From contig CAWFYK010000002.1 in NCBI GenBank assembly GCA_963820035.1, forward strand, positions 868,001 to 932,000: a stretch of DNA of 64,000 nucleotides, given 5' to 3'. This document shows positions 54,008 to 61,555 of this stretch, one piece after another. This DNA is from JAWWPG01 sp963820035. GTDB lineage: Bacteria > Actinomycetota > Actinomycetes > Propionibacteriales > Nocardioidaceae. Each line of letters starts with the position of its first letter. Position 1 is the stretch's first letter. The position numbers were made by a program, and so were the translations under genes. Under the pieces are notes generated by a model. The model was not told where the DNA came from. It saw only the letters and a program-made list of their open reading frames with translations, and did not search any database.

Positions 54008-55441
54008 TCAGCAGCTCCCGGTCAGGTCCGAGGTGTCGTTGGCCGCGTAGCTCTCCTGGTAACTGTCCCGGTTGCCGAGCGACGCGGGTGGCTTGGTGGG
54101 GTGGCCTGGGGAGTGCCCGGACCCGGCTGCCACCGACTTAGCGATCGCCGACGTGACCATGTGGCGAATCAGGGCCCAGTCCGGGTTGCCGTCGTCGATC
54201 TTCGGCGGCACGAACGACACACTGGTGACCGGCAGCTGGCGCGCCTTGAGACCGAGCTCGACGAACGTGTGGATCTCGCTCGCCGGGATCGACGTGGACA
54301 GGATCTCCTTGCCCGCCGATGCGATCGCACCGAACTTCGTCAGCACGGTCTCGGGGTTGAGCTGGTGCAGCATGGCGTTCAGGACGCATTTCTGCCGAGC
54401 CATCCGGGAGTAGTCGCTCGACCAGGCGCGGCTGCGGGAGTACCAGAGCGTCTGGTATCCGTCGAGGCGCTGCTTGCCGGTGTGGATGTGCCCGGTGATC
54501 TTGCCGCCGATGCCGCCGATCGGCACCTCCTGGTGCACGTTGAGCACAATCCCGCCGAGGGCGTCGACGAGGGACTGGAAGCCTCGTAGGTCGACCATCG
54601 CGTAGTAGTTGATCCGCAGCCCGGTGATCTGCTCGATGGCCTGCGTGGTCGCCAGGATGCCCGGGTCCTTGACGCCGTGGAACAGGTCGGCGTGGTCGGT
54701 CGCCCAGGTGTAGACCGCGTTGAGGTAGCACTCCTCGGCGCAGTTGAAGCCGTGCGGGAACTGCTTGGCCATGACGCTCCCCTTCGGGAACGGTACGTCG
54801 GCCATGTTGCGAGGGAGCCCGAACAACACGGTCCGGCCGGTGTTCTGGTCGATGCTGGCCACCGTCATGCTGTCGGGACGCAGCCCGACCCGGTCGGCGC
54901 CCGCATCTCCGCCGAGCAGCAGCACGTTGTAGCGCCCGTCGTGGGATGCGGTCACCTGTGTGTGGGTGAACACCGTCTGGATGAAGTCTCGCTGGACGGC
55001 GACGAGCTGGCTGGCGTAGAGCAGCACCCCCGTGAGCGAGAGACAGAGCACCCCGTTCAGGGCGGTCATCGCGAGCCGGTGGTTCTGCTGAAGACCGAGG
55101 GGACGGGCGATCCGCCACGCGTCGATCATCAACAAGGCCCAGCCGACGGCGTACCCGATCAGCCCGAAGCGGAGCAGGCCGAGGAACCACACGTTCGTGA
55201 ACAGCTTCAGGATCTCGTCTCGGGAGACGAGCAGAGTCAGCACCATGACCAGGGCGAACAGCAGCGCCACGGCATAGGCCCGCAGCGCGTAGCGGCCCAC
55301 CCGCTTGTTGCCCGCCGCGACCTGCGCCGAGCCCGGCGCCACGACGGTCATCAGCATCAGGGTGACGGCTCGCCGGAAGCGGATGTTCGCCGCGCGGGCG
55401 GCGACGGCCCTGGTGGGGACAGACGGGATGGGGGCAGGCAT
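54008..55441 (-). CDS. LytR-CpsA-Psr (LCP) family glycopolymer ligase
   Basis: A 477-residue LCP protein. Four hydrophobic helices lie within the first 170 residues (more than the single anchor typical of LCPs), followed by the LCP catalytic domain: NVLLLGGDAGADRVGLRPDS, LFGLPRNMADVPFP with the key Arg, DALGGIVLNVHQ, and RLDGYQTLWYSRSR. LCP enzymes attach lipid-linked glycopolymers to peptidoglycan. It heads the operon LCP-GT-GT-glf-Wzm-Wzt, so it most likely ligates that glycan. ATG 55441 has a -10-like GATACT seven bases upstream, suggesting a leaderless transcript. Confidence 0.9.
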   Translation of the reverse strand: MPAPIPSVPTRAVAARAANIRFRRAVTLMLMTVVAPGSAQVAAGNKRVGRYALRAYAVALLFALVMVLTLLVSRDEILKLFTNVWFLGLLRFGLIGYAVGWALLMIDAWRIARPLGLQQNHRLAMTALNGVLCLSLTGVLLYASQLVAVQRDFIQTVFTHTQVTASHDGRYNVLLLGGDAGADRVGLRPDSMTVASIDQNTGRTVLFGLPRNMADVPFPKGSVMAKQFPHGFNCAEECYLNAVYTWATDHADLFHGVKDPGILATTQAIEQITGLRINYYAMVDLRGFQSLVDALGGIVLNVHQEVPIGGIGGKITGHIHTGKQRLDGYQTLWYSRSRAWSSDYSRMARQKCVLNAMLHQLNPETVLTKFGAIASAGKEILSTSIPASEIHTFVELGLKARQLPVTSVSFVPPKIDDGNPDWALIRHMVTSAIAKSVAAGSGHSPGHPTKPPASLGNRDSYQESYAANDTSDLTGSC

Positions 55442-55448
55442 GGGCTTT

Positions 55449-55454
55449 AGTATC
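55449..55454 (-). promoter_or_regulatory. -10 element of the glycan operon
   Basis: GATACT on the minus strand, seven bases before ATG 55441; no clear -35. The geometry suggests a leaderless message. Confidence 0.35.
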
Positions 55455-55518
55455 GCCAGCCCCACTGGCAACTCTGGTCACGACCCGCCGACCCTCTGGC
55501 ATTTCGGTCCGAGAGCGC

Positions 55519-55547
55519 TTGACTCCGCGCCAGATGTCAAGCAAACT
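55519..55547 (+). promoter_or_regulatory. possible XRE gene promoter
   Basis: TTGACT (55519-55524) and CAAACT (55542-55547), 17 bases apart. The -10 lies inside the 38-bp dyad, so binding there would block transcription. Confidence 0.45.
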
Positions 55548-55572
55548 TGTCACATGACAAGGAAGCTTGACA
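55535..55572. promoter_or_regulatory. 38-bp dyad operator, four heptamer half-sites
   Basis: TGTCAAGC at 55535, CTTGTCA at 55546, TGACAAG at 55555 and GCTTGACA at 55565. The outer pair and the inner pair are each exact inverted copies around the centre CA. It lies between the LCP operon and the XRE gene and overlaps the -10 of the latter. Confidence 0.75.
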
Positions 55573-55606
55573 CTGAGGCTCACCCCCGCGACCCCCTGCC
55601 GATCTG

Positions 55607-55810
55607 ATGCGCAACGACCTCAGGGAGCGCCGCTCCGCCCAGGGCATCTCTCAGGCCGACCTCGGTACGGCGATGGGCGTCTCGCGGCAGACGATCAACT
55701 CGATCGAGACCGGCCGCTACCTGCCGTCACTCCCCCTGGCGCTCTCGCTGGCGCGCTACTTCCGCACGACTGTAGAGGAGATCTTCGATGCCGAACCAAC
55801 AGACCGCTGA
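55607..55810 (+). CDS. small XRE-family HTH regulator
   Basis: A 67-residue Cro/CI-type DNA-binding protein: LRERRSAQGISQADLGTAMG, VSRQTINSIETGRYLPSLPL, then ALSLARYFRTTVEEIF. It is a minimal HTH_3 domain with no effector domain, as in the YozG-type regulators that control a neighbouring membrane gene. The next start overlaps its 3' end by 23 bases, so the two form one unit. The 38-bp dyad upstream is the natural candidate operator for autoregulation. ATG 55607 has no clear Shine-Dalgarno. Confidence 0.93.
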   Translation: MRNDLRERRSAQGISQADLGTAMGVSRQTINSIETGRYLPSLPLALSLARYFRTTVEEIFDAEPTDR

Positions 55811-56195
55811 GCCGATCCGTTCCCGCAGGATCCTGACGCTTCCCCTCGTGTGCGTCGCCATCGGGGTCGTCTACGTGGTCGCCGGACTCGCAGGTGGACA
55901 GACCGCCTTCGCCGTCACCGGTGCCGTCGTGATGTTCGGCCTCGCGGGCGTGCTGCTGCTCGTACGACGGCGCAGCGAGACCGTGCAGGCGCTGCTCGAC
56001 CGGCGCGACGAGCGCATCAACGGGCTCGACCTGCAGGCGACCGCCGCGACCGGCGTCGTCCTGATCGTGCTCATCCTCGCGGCGTTCGTGATCGAGATCG
56101 CCAGAGGCGAGAGTGGGGCGCCGTACGACTGGCTCGGAGCCATCGGCGGACTCGCCTACGCGGTCGCGTTCCTCGTCCTGAGGCTACGCCGCTGA
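55788..56195 (+). CDS. four-helix membrane protein, XRE partner
   Basis: A 135-residue integral membrane protein with four helices (LPLVCVAIGVVYVVAGLAGG, AVTGAVVMFGLAGVLLLV, GVVLIVLILAAFVIEIAR, and WLGAIGGLAYAVAFLVLRL) and a cytoplasmic linker RRRSETVQALLDRRDERIN. It resembles DUF2178-like proteins encoded beside small XRE regulators. The ATG has GAGGAG seven bases upstream, lies within the XRE gene and is therefore coupled to it. Function unknown; a sensor or modulator of the XRE protein is plausible by context. Confidence 0.8.
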   Translation: MPNQQTAEPIRSRRILTLPLVCVAIGVVYVVAGLAGGQTAFAVTGAVVMFGLAGVLLLVRRRSETVQALLDRRDERINGLDLQATAATGVVLIVLILAAFVIEIARGESGAPYDWLGAIGGLAYAVAFLVLRLRR

Positions 56196-56262
56196 TCCAC
56201 CCGCGAGCCGGGACTGGGGCGCGCGCCGCATCCGGGTCCGCAGCGCGATCAGCCCTGCCGGG

Positions 56263-56268
56263 TAGCGT
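56263..56268 (+). promoter_or_regulatory. -10 element of a leaderless LCP transcript
   Basis: TAGCGT ends six bases before ATG 56275, which lacks a Shine-Dalgarno. Confidence 0.4.
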
Positions 56269-56274
56269 GATCGA

Positions 56275-57735
56275 ATGGCAGAGCAGCACAACCCGAACGA
56301 CCCACGCTACGACTGGCTCTATTCGGGCCAGTCCGACGCGCCGGGTCAGGAGGACGGCACGCCCGCCGAGGACCATCCCGACGGCCGTGAGCCTCCGGAG
56401 TCTGACCACACCCGGATGCTGCCCCGTCCGTCCCGCTCCGCCGGTGCGTCGCCGGCGCCGCCCACAGCGGCGGCCGGCCAACCCCAGTCCAGCACCGACG
56501 CGGCGCAGCAACCGGTCACCTCGTTCGGGGGGACCTACCCGCGTCGTGACCCCGCGCCCTCACCGGTCGGCGCGGGCGGGGCTCCTCCCCGGACCGGCCC
56601 ACCGGTCGCCGGCCCGCCTCCCGCTGGGTCGTCGACCGCCCGCTACGCGCAGCCCACCACGGCCCGCGCCGGGTCCGGAGCCGCCGGTCCGCCCGGTGGG
56701 CCTCCCGGCCGCGGTTACGCTCCCCCGTCCGCGCCATCGACGCCGAGGTCGCCGACGGCTCCGCCTGGGGGTCGCAAGCGCAAGGTGCGTTGGGTCCGCA
56801 TCGTGCTCGTCCTGCTGGCTGCTTGGTTGCTCTTCCTGGTCGTGGTGCCGATCTATGCCTGGAGCCAGGTGAGCAAGGTCGACGCCGAGCCGAGCGGAGC
56901 GCGGCCGGCGGACGGCCCGGGGACGACGTACCTGCTGGTCGGCTCCGATAGCCGAGCCGGCCTCACCAAGGCCCAGCGCGGCTCGCTCGGGACCGGAGCC
57001 GCAAGCGGTCAGCGCACCGACACGATCATCATGCTGCACGTCACCGACGGCAGCGGGCCCAACATCATGCTGTCGATCCCGCGTGACTCCTACGTCGACA
57101 TCCCGGGTCACGGCAAGAACAAGATCAACGCGGCCTACTCGTTCGGCGGGCCCAAGCTGCTCGTGCAGACGGTCGAGCAGGCCACCGGCGTCCGAGTGGA
57201 TGACTACGTCGAGATCGGTTTCACCGGGGTCGTGGACGTCGTCGACGCCGTCGGCGGCATCACCGTGTGCCCGAAGACGTCGATCGTGGACCCGAAGGCC
57301 GGCAACCTCAAGATGAAGGCGGGCTGCCAAGAGGTCAACGGGCATGTCGCGCTCGACTACTCGCGTTCGCGCGCGTTCCCGCTCGGGGACATCACTCGCA
57401 CCCTCCACCAGCGAGAGGTCATCGCCGCCACCGGCTCTGCGGCCGCGTCCTGGAAGACGATCGTCCTGCCGTGGCGCTACTGGAACGTCAACATGGCGGG
57501 CGCCAACTCGGTCCGGGTCGGAAACAACGTCGGACCGTTCGCATTCGCGAGGTTCGCGTGGGCGATGGCGCACAGCAGCGGCTCGGGAACCCGTCGCTGC
57601 GTGGTGCCGTTCTCGAGCCTGGGTACGTCGACCAGTGTCGGCTCCGTCGTGACCTGGGACACCACGAAAGCGAACGCGATCTTCAACCACATCGCGTCCG
57701 ACGACACCTCTGCCATCAAGTGCCGGGCCCAGTAA
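56275..57735 (+). CDS. LytR-CpsA-Psr (LCP) family protein
   Basis: A 486-residue protein. The first 160 residues are a cytoplasmic, disordered Pro/Ala/Gly/Ser-rich tail. One transmembrane helix (IVLVLLAAWLLFLVVVPIYAW) then leads to the LCP domain: YLLVGSDSRAGLTKAQRG, RTDTIIMLHV, MLSIPRDSYVDIPGHG with the key Arg, INAAYSFGG, GFTGVVDVVDAVGGI and HVALDYSRSRAFPLGD. This is a standard LCP architecture, unlike the multi-helix LCP at 54-55.4 kb. It probably ligates another glycopolymer, such as a teichoic acid. It is monocistronic and probably leaderless. Confidence 0.93.
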   Translation: MAEQHNPNDPRYDWLYSGQSDAPGQEDGTPAEDHPDGREPPESDHTRMLPRPSRSAGASPAPPTAAAGQPQSSTDAAQQPVTSFGGTYPRRDPAPSPVGAGGAPPRTGPPVAGPPPAGSSTARYAQPTTARAGSGAAGPPGGPPGRGYAPPSAPSTPRSPTAPPGGRKRKVRWVRIVLVLLAAWLLFLVVVPIYAWSQVSKVDAEPSGARPADGPGTTYLLVGSDSRAGLTKAQRGSLGTGAASGQRTDTIIMLHVTDGSGPNIMLSIPRDSYVDIPGHGKNKINAAYSFGGPKLLVQTVEQATGVRVDDYVEIGFTGVVDVVDAVGGITVCPKTSIVDPKAGNLKMKAGCQEVNGHVALDYSRSRAFPLGDITRTLHQREVIAATGSAAASWKTIVLPWRYWNVNMAGANSVRVGNNVGPFAFARFAWAMAHSSGSGTRRCVVPFSSLGTSTSVGSVVTWDTTKANAIFNHIASDDTSAIKCRAQ

Positions 57736-58023
57736 GACGACATCGCGCCGGGGCCGACTGCCGCCGACCTCTGTTGGTCCACGCGCCTCGCAACGGGCTT
57801 GAACCACAAGCAAAAGGCGCAGTGACGCGGCAGCTTCCCAGACGGTCAGGTTGACGTGGCGCCGCACCCTTGGGTTGGTGAACGTGGATACATCGCGGAC
57901 GAGTGCAGGACGCGCCAGCCAACAGCAGCAACACGAAAAACTCGTGCCGTCACTGCGCCGTTGCCTCTGACGGAGGAGCCATCGCAACGACTCACGTCCC
58001 CAGGAAGCACGCGACCTCGGGAC
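57736..58023. other. 288-base convergent intergenic region with inverted repeat
   Basis: No credible gene. GGCGCAGTGACG at 57816-57827 is repeated inverted as CGTCACTGCGCC at 57948-57959, and CACGA-aaaac-TCGTG at 57932-57946 makes a small hairpin just inside the right arm. It lies between the convergent LCP and sulfotransferase-like genes. Confidence 0.55.
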
Positions 58024-59241
58024 TCACGGTCGGCCGCGAGCCCGGTCACGGGCCTTGAGGACCGCACCCATGGCCTTCGCCGTCGCGGGGTTCTTGCCGG
58101 CGAGCTCCGCGACCTTGCGCTGACCGCGGAAGACCGCGTCCTTGGTGGCGTTCGCCAGGTCCGCCATGGTGTCGTCGTCCTCGGTCAGCGACCTACGACG
58201 CTGCCACCAGGCGGTGGCGAACCGTTCCGAGAGCAGGGCAAGGGCGTCGAGACTGGCCTCGAGCAGCTCGGCGTCGGTGGCGTCGTCGGGACGGCGGCCC
58301 TCCCGGAGCCGCGGCCGGAGCTCGGCCAGGTCCCCGGTCACTGGGTATCGCCGCGACGCGAGCACCGAGATGATCTCCTCGGCGCGGGCGGTCACCCAGT
58401 CGAGTTCGTCCGCGGGCAGGGTGAAACGCGCCGGCTCGGTCCGCTTCGCCAGCATCGGGGCCAGGTTCTCTTTGATGACCTTCGCGTAGAGCCGCCGGCT
58501 GAGCCGGCCGTCGAGCCGCTCGTTGACGCGTCGGATGACCTCGGTGCCCGCCACGCCGACCGTCTCATTGGTCCAGTGGGGATCCTGGGTGAGGATCGCC
58601 GGGTCGAAGCCGATGACGCCGGCGAAGCGGTGGAGCAGCTTCTCCGGCGGCGCCGGGCTGTGCGGGACCGTGACCAGGTGAATCCGGCCGGCGGGCACCC
58701 CCGCCTCCCAGGTCTCGCAGATCCGCACGATGTCCTGCCGCTGCCAGAAGCTCCTTCCGGGGTTGACGGCGCTCCGTCCGGGGTCGCGGAGCCCGTCGAC
58801 GAACTCCGGCCAGGTCCAGGTCTGGTCGTTCTTCACGTCCTCCTGCCAGCCGGACACCACGACTCGGCCGAGGTCGCGCACCGTCACCACGACGCGAACC
58901 TCCGAGTCAGGGAACGACCGGACGGCCCGCCGTACCTGCTTGATGGTCGACAGGCTGAGCCACTCCACCGAGACCAGCGCTGTGGGGTGCCCACACGCGT
59001 TGATCGCCTCCGCGAGCGCCGGCCAGGCACCCACCATCCGCTTGTCCTCCGCCTCCTGCGGGCGTCGGCCCTGAAGGTCCCAGACCGCCAGGCTCTGCGG
59101 CGGCTCGCCCTGGGCGCCGGTGAACTCGACGCCATGGTCACGAAGCTGGGACCGGTTGGCCCGGAAGAGGTTCTGCAGGTACGTCGTCCCCGTCTTGTGC
59201 AGCCCGATGTGCAGGTAGACCACGTCTGGGGCGTGCCTCAC
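58024..59241 (-). CDS. sulfotransferase-family P-loop protein
   Basis: A 405-residue protein opening with VVYLHIGLHKTGTTYLQNLF, the 5'-phosphosulfate-binding loop of sulfotransferases, with a matching 3'-phosphate region in RVVVTVRDLGRVVVSGWQED (Arg and Ser as in the 3'-PB motif). PAPS-dependent transfer to a glycan or lipid is the likely activity. The C-terminal 90 residues are helical and charged and lie outside the family core. The start GTG overlaps the purE stop (GTGA), so it is coupled to purine synthesis genes. No PAPS synthesis genes are nearby. Confidence 0.82.
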   Translation of the reverse strand: MRHAPDVVYLHIGLHKTGTTYLQNLFRANRSQLRDHGVEFTGAQGEPPQSLAVWDLQGRRPQEAEDKRMVGAWPALAEAINACGHPTALVSVEWLSLSTIKQVRRAVRSFPDSEVRVVVTVRDLGRVVVSGWQEDVKNDQTWTWPEFVDGLRDPGRSAVNPGRSFWQRQDIVRICETWEAGVPAGRIHLVTVPHSPAPPEKLLHRFAGVIGFDPAILTQDPHWTNETVGVAGTEVIRRVNERLDGRLSRRLYAKVIKENLAPMLAKRTEPARFTLPADELDWVTARAEEIISVLASRRYPVTGDLAELRPRLREGRRPDDATDAELLEASLDALALLSERFATAWWQRRRSLTEDDDTMADLANATKDAVFRGQRKVAELAGKNPATAKAMGAVLKARDRARGRP

Positions 59242-59756
59242 CGGCCGGCTCCCTCCGCGGCGGCCCGCACCGCCGCACCTTTCTCGTGAGCCGACTCGGC
59301 CAGCCGGCGCTGGTAGTCGAGCATCGCTTCGGTGAGCCGCTCGTCGCCGATGGCGAGCATCCGGACGGCCAGCAGGGCGGCGTTGCGGGCGTTGCCGATC
59401 GCCACCGTCGCGACCGGGACTCCGGCGGGCATCTGCACGATCGAGAGCAGCGAATCCATCCCGTCGAGATAGCGCAGCGCCACCGGAACCCCGATGACGG
59501 GCAGCGGGGTGGCGGCGGCGAGCATCCCCGGCAGATGCGCGGCACCGCCGGCTCCGGCGATGATGACCTTGATTCCGCGGCGGTGGGCCGAGGCGGCATA
59601 CTCCAGCATCTCGGCTGGCATCCGGTGCGCCGACACCACGTCGGCCTCGAAGGCGATGCCGAACTCCTCGAGCACCGAGGCCGCCTCCCCCATCGTCGGC
59701 CAGTCGGAGTCGGACCCCATCACGACGCCGACGCGCGCCTCACCGGTTGCGCTCAT
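59238..59756 (-). CDS. purE: N5-carboxyaminoimidazole ribonucleotide mutase
   Basis: A 172-residue class I PurE that moves the carboxylate from N5-CAIR to C4, giving CAIR in purine synthesis. The loop VVMGSDSDWPTM near residue 12 and SAHRMP (residues 42-47, with the catalytic His) are diagnostic, as are GAGGAAHLPGM and RNAALLAVRML. The length is normal. ATG 59756 has GGTGAGA upstream. It lies 21 bases after purK, the usual partner, and is coupled downstream to the sulfotransferase-like gene. Confidence 0.97.
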   Translation of the reverse strand: MSATGEARVGVVMGSDSDWPTMGEAASVLEEFGIAFEADVVSAHRMPAEMLEYAASAHRRGIKVIIAGAGGAAHLPGMLAAATPLPVIGVPVALRYLDGMDSLLSIVQMPAGVPVATVAIGNARNAALLAVRMLAIGDERLTEAMLDYQRRLAESAHEKGAAVRAAAEGAGR

Positions 59757-59777
59757 GAGTCTCACCCTAACGATCCG

Positions 59778-60965
59778 TCACCCTTCGAGGCGCGACTCAG
59801 CGGCGTCGCCGCCGCTCTCCGCCGCGAGGCTGCCGTCGAACCAGCCCGCCGCATGCCGGGCCCGCCCGCGCACGTCCGCGAGGTCGCGGCCGTAGGCGGT
59901 GACGTGGCCGACCTTGCGACCCGGCCGGACCGACTTGCCGTAGAGATGGACCTTGATCCCGGGATCTCGCGCCTGCACATGCGGGTAGCCGTCGAAGAGC
60001 GTGCGGGCCGCTCCGCCGAGGATGTTGACCATCACCGTCCACGGCGCACGCGCGCTGGGCGTACCGAGTGGGAGGTCGAGCACCCCCCGCAAGTGGTTCT
60101 CGAACTGGCTCGTCACGGCGCCGTCGATCGACCAGTGCCCGGTGTTGTGTGGTCGCATCGCCAGCTCGTTGACGAGGATCCGGCCGTCGCGGGTCTCGAA
60201 CAGCTCGACGGCGAGGATCCCGGTGACGTCGAGCTCGGCGGCGATCCGCATCGCGGCTCGCTCGGCCGTCACGGCCAGGTCGGTGTCGAGGCCCGGTGCC
60301 GGGGCGACCACCTCGACGCACACGCCGGCACGCTGGACGCTCTCGACGACCGGGTACGCCGCCTGCTGGCCACTCGGGGCCCGCGCCACCAGGGCCGACA
60401 GCTCTCGGGCGAAGTCGACCTGCTCCTCGGCGAGCAACCGGCTACCCGCGGGCAGAGCGCCGAACACCTCGGCGAGCCGCCGCTCGTGGTCCACGAACCA
60501 GACCCCCTTGCCGTCGTAGCCACCACGGGCCGCCTTGAGCACGACAGGCAGCCCGTCGGCGGCCGCCGCGAAGCCCAGCACGTCCTCAGCCGTGCTCACG
60601 ACGGCATAACGGGGGCACGGGAGGCCGAGAGCCGTCAGCCGTTCGCGCATGACGATCTTGTCCTGGGCGTGCACGAGGGCCGACGGACCGGGCCGGCAGG
60701 CCACGCCCGACGTCACCAGGTCCTCGAGGTGCGAGGTCGGCACGTGCTCGTGGTCGAACGTGACGACGCTGCACCCGGCCGCCCAGCGGCGTAGCACGTC
60801 CAGATCGGTGTAGTCGCCGACAGTCGTGTCGGGAATGACCTGGCTCGCGGCTTCCGCTCCAGGCTCGGCGAGCAGCTTGAGCGGCACGCCGAGGCCGATC
60901 GCCGCCTGCTGCAGCATGCGGGCGAGCTGACCTGCGCCGACGACACCGACCACCGGGGTTTCCAC
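59778..60965 (-). CDS. purK: 5-(carboxyamino)imidazole ribonucleotide synthase
   Basis: A 395-residue ATP-grasp enzyme that carboxylates AIR with bicarbonate and ATP to give N5-CAIR. The opening PVVGVVGAGQLARMLQQAA is typical, followed by TFDHEHVP, the ATP-grasp loop GGYDGKGVWF and the metal-binding ILAVELFETRDGRILVNELAMRPHNTGH-type block (residues split here as ELFETRDG and NELAMRPHNTGHW). The start is GTG 60965; TACTCT ends seven bases before it on the minus strand, so it may be leaderless. It is divergent from gtrA. Confidence 0.97.
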   Translation of the reverse strand: METPVVGVVGAGQLARMLQQAAIGLGVPLKLLAEPGAEAASQVIPDTTVGDYTDLDVLRRWAAGCSVVTFDHEHVPTSHLEDLVTSGVACRPGPSALVHAQDKIVMRERLTALGLPCPRYAVVSTAEDVLGFAAAADGLPVVLKAARGGYDGKGVWFVDHERRLAEVFGALPAGSRLLAEEQVDFARELSALVARAPSGQQAAYPVVESVQRAGVCVEVVAPAPGLDTDLAVTAERAAMRIAAELDVTGILAVELFETRDGRILVNELAMRPHNTGHWSIDGAVTSQFENHLRGVLDLPLGTPSARAPWTVMVNILGGAARTLFDGYPHVQARDPGIKVHLYGKSVRPGRKVGHVTAYGRDLADVRGRARHAAGWFDGSLAAESGGDAAESRLEG

Positions 60966-60972
60966 GGCGGCC

Positions 60973-60978
60973 AGAGTA
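60973..60978 (-). promoter_or_regulatory. -10 element of purK
   Basis: TACTCT on the minus strand about seven bases before the purK GTG, next to a palindromic GGTTAACC in the divergent purK-gtrA region. Confidence 0.35.
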
Positions 60979-61049
60979 ACGGTTAACCTTGAGAGCGCCG
61001 GTGGCACGAGTCCGTCACCGGCTCTTTCGAGCCCTGAGGAGCAGCCGTC

Positions 61050-61532
61050 GTGCTTCATCGCGTGCGGGCCCTGGCTCCCGAGGCCGTGAAGTTCGGCCTC
61101 GTCGGGGCCCTCGGGTTCGTCGTCGACGTGGGGTTGTTCAACCTGCTGCGCTTCGCCGGGAACCCGGGCGTCCTCGAGCACAAGCCGCTCACCGCCAAGG
61201 CGATCTCCGTGACCGTGGCGACCGTCGTCACCTACTTCGGCAACCGGCACTGGACCTGGCACGACCGGGCGCGGGGCGCTCGGCATCGCGAGGCGATCCT
61301 CTTCTTCGTCTTCAACGGACTTGGCATGGCTATCTCCCTGGCCTGCCTGGGCATCTCCCACTATGTGCTCGGGCTGCACTCCGTGCTGGCGGACAACGTC
61401 TCGGCCAACCTCGTCGGCCTCGGGCTGGGCATGGTCTTCCGGTTCTGGAGCTACCGCACGTTCGTCTTCACGGGGGGGAAGTCGGAGCCACCCGCTCCCC
61501 GCGAACAGGTCCGGGCCGGCAGCCGCGGCTGA
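61050..61532 (+). CDS. GtrA family membrane protein
   Basis: A 160-residue membrane protein with four helices typical of GtrA. PEAVKFGLVGALGFVVDVGLF is the first helix. TYFGNRHWTWHDRARG is the conserved cytoplasmic loop and VFRFWSYRTFVF the last. GtrA proteins flip or help flip lipid-linked sugars such as bactoprenol-glucose or decaprenyl-phospho-arabinose. The start is GTG 61050, with GGAG upstream. It diverges from purK. The C-terminal 20 residues are a charged tail. The substrate is unknown; the mycobacterial homologue in the same place has been linked to arabinan. Confidence 0.93.
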   Translation: MLHRVRALAPEAVKFGLVGALGFVVDVGLFNLLRFAGNPGVLEHKPLTAKAISVTVATVVTYFGNRHWTWHDRARGARHREAILFFVFNGLGMAISLACLGISHYVLGLHSVLADNVSANLVGLGLGMVFRFWSYRTFVFTGGKSEPPAPREQVRAGSRG

Positions 61533-61555
61533 CCCTTCAGGCAGGCTCGCGAAGA

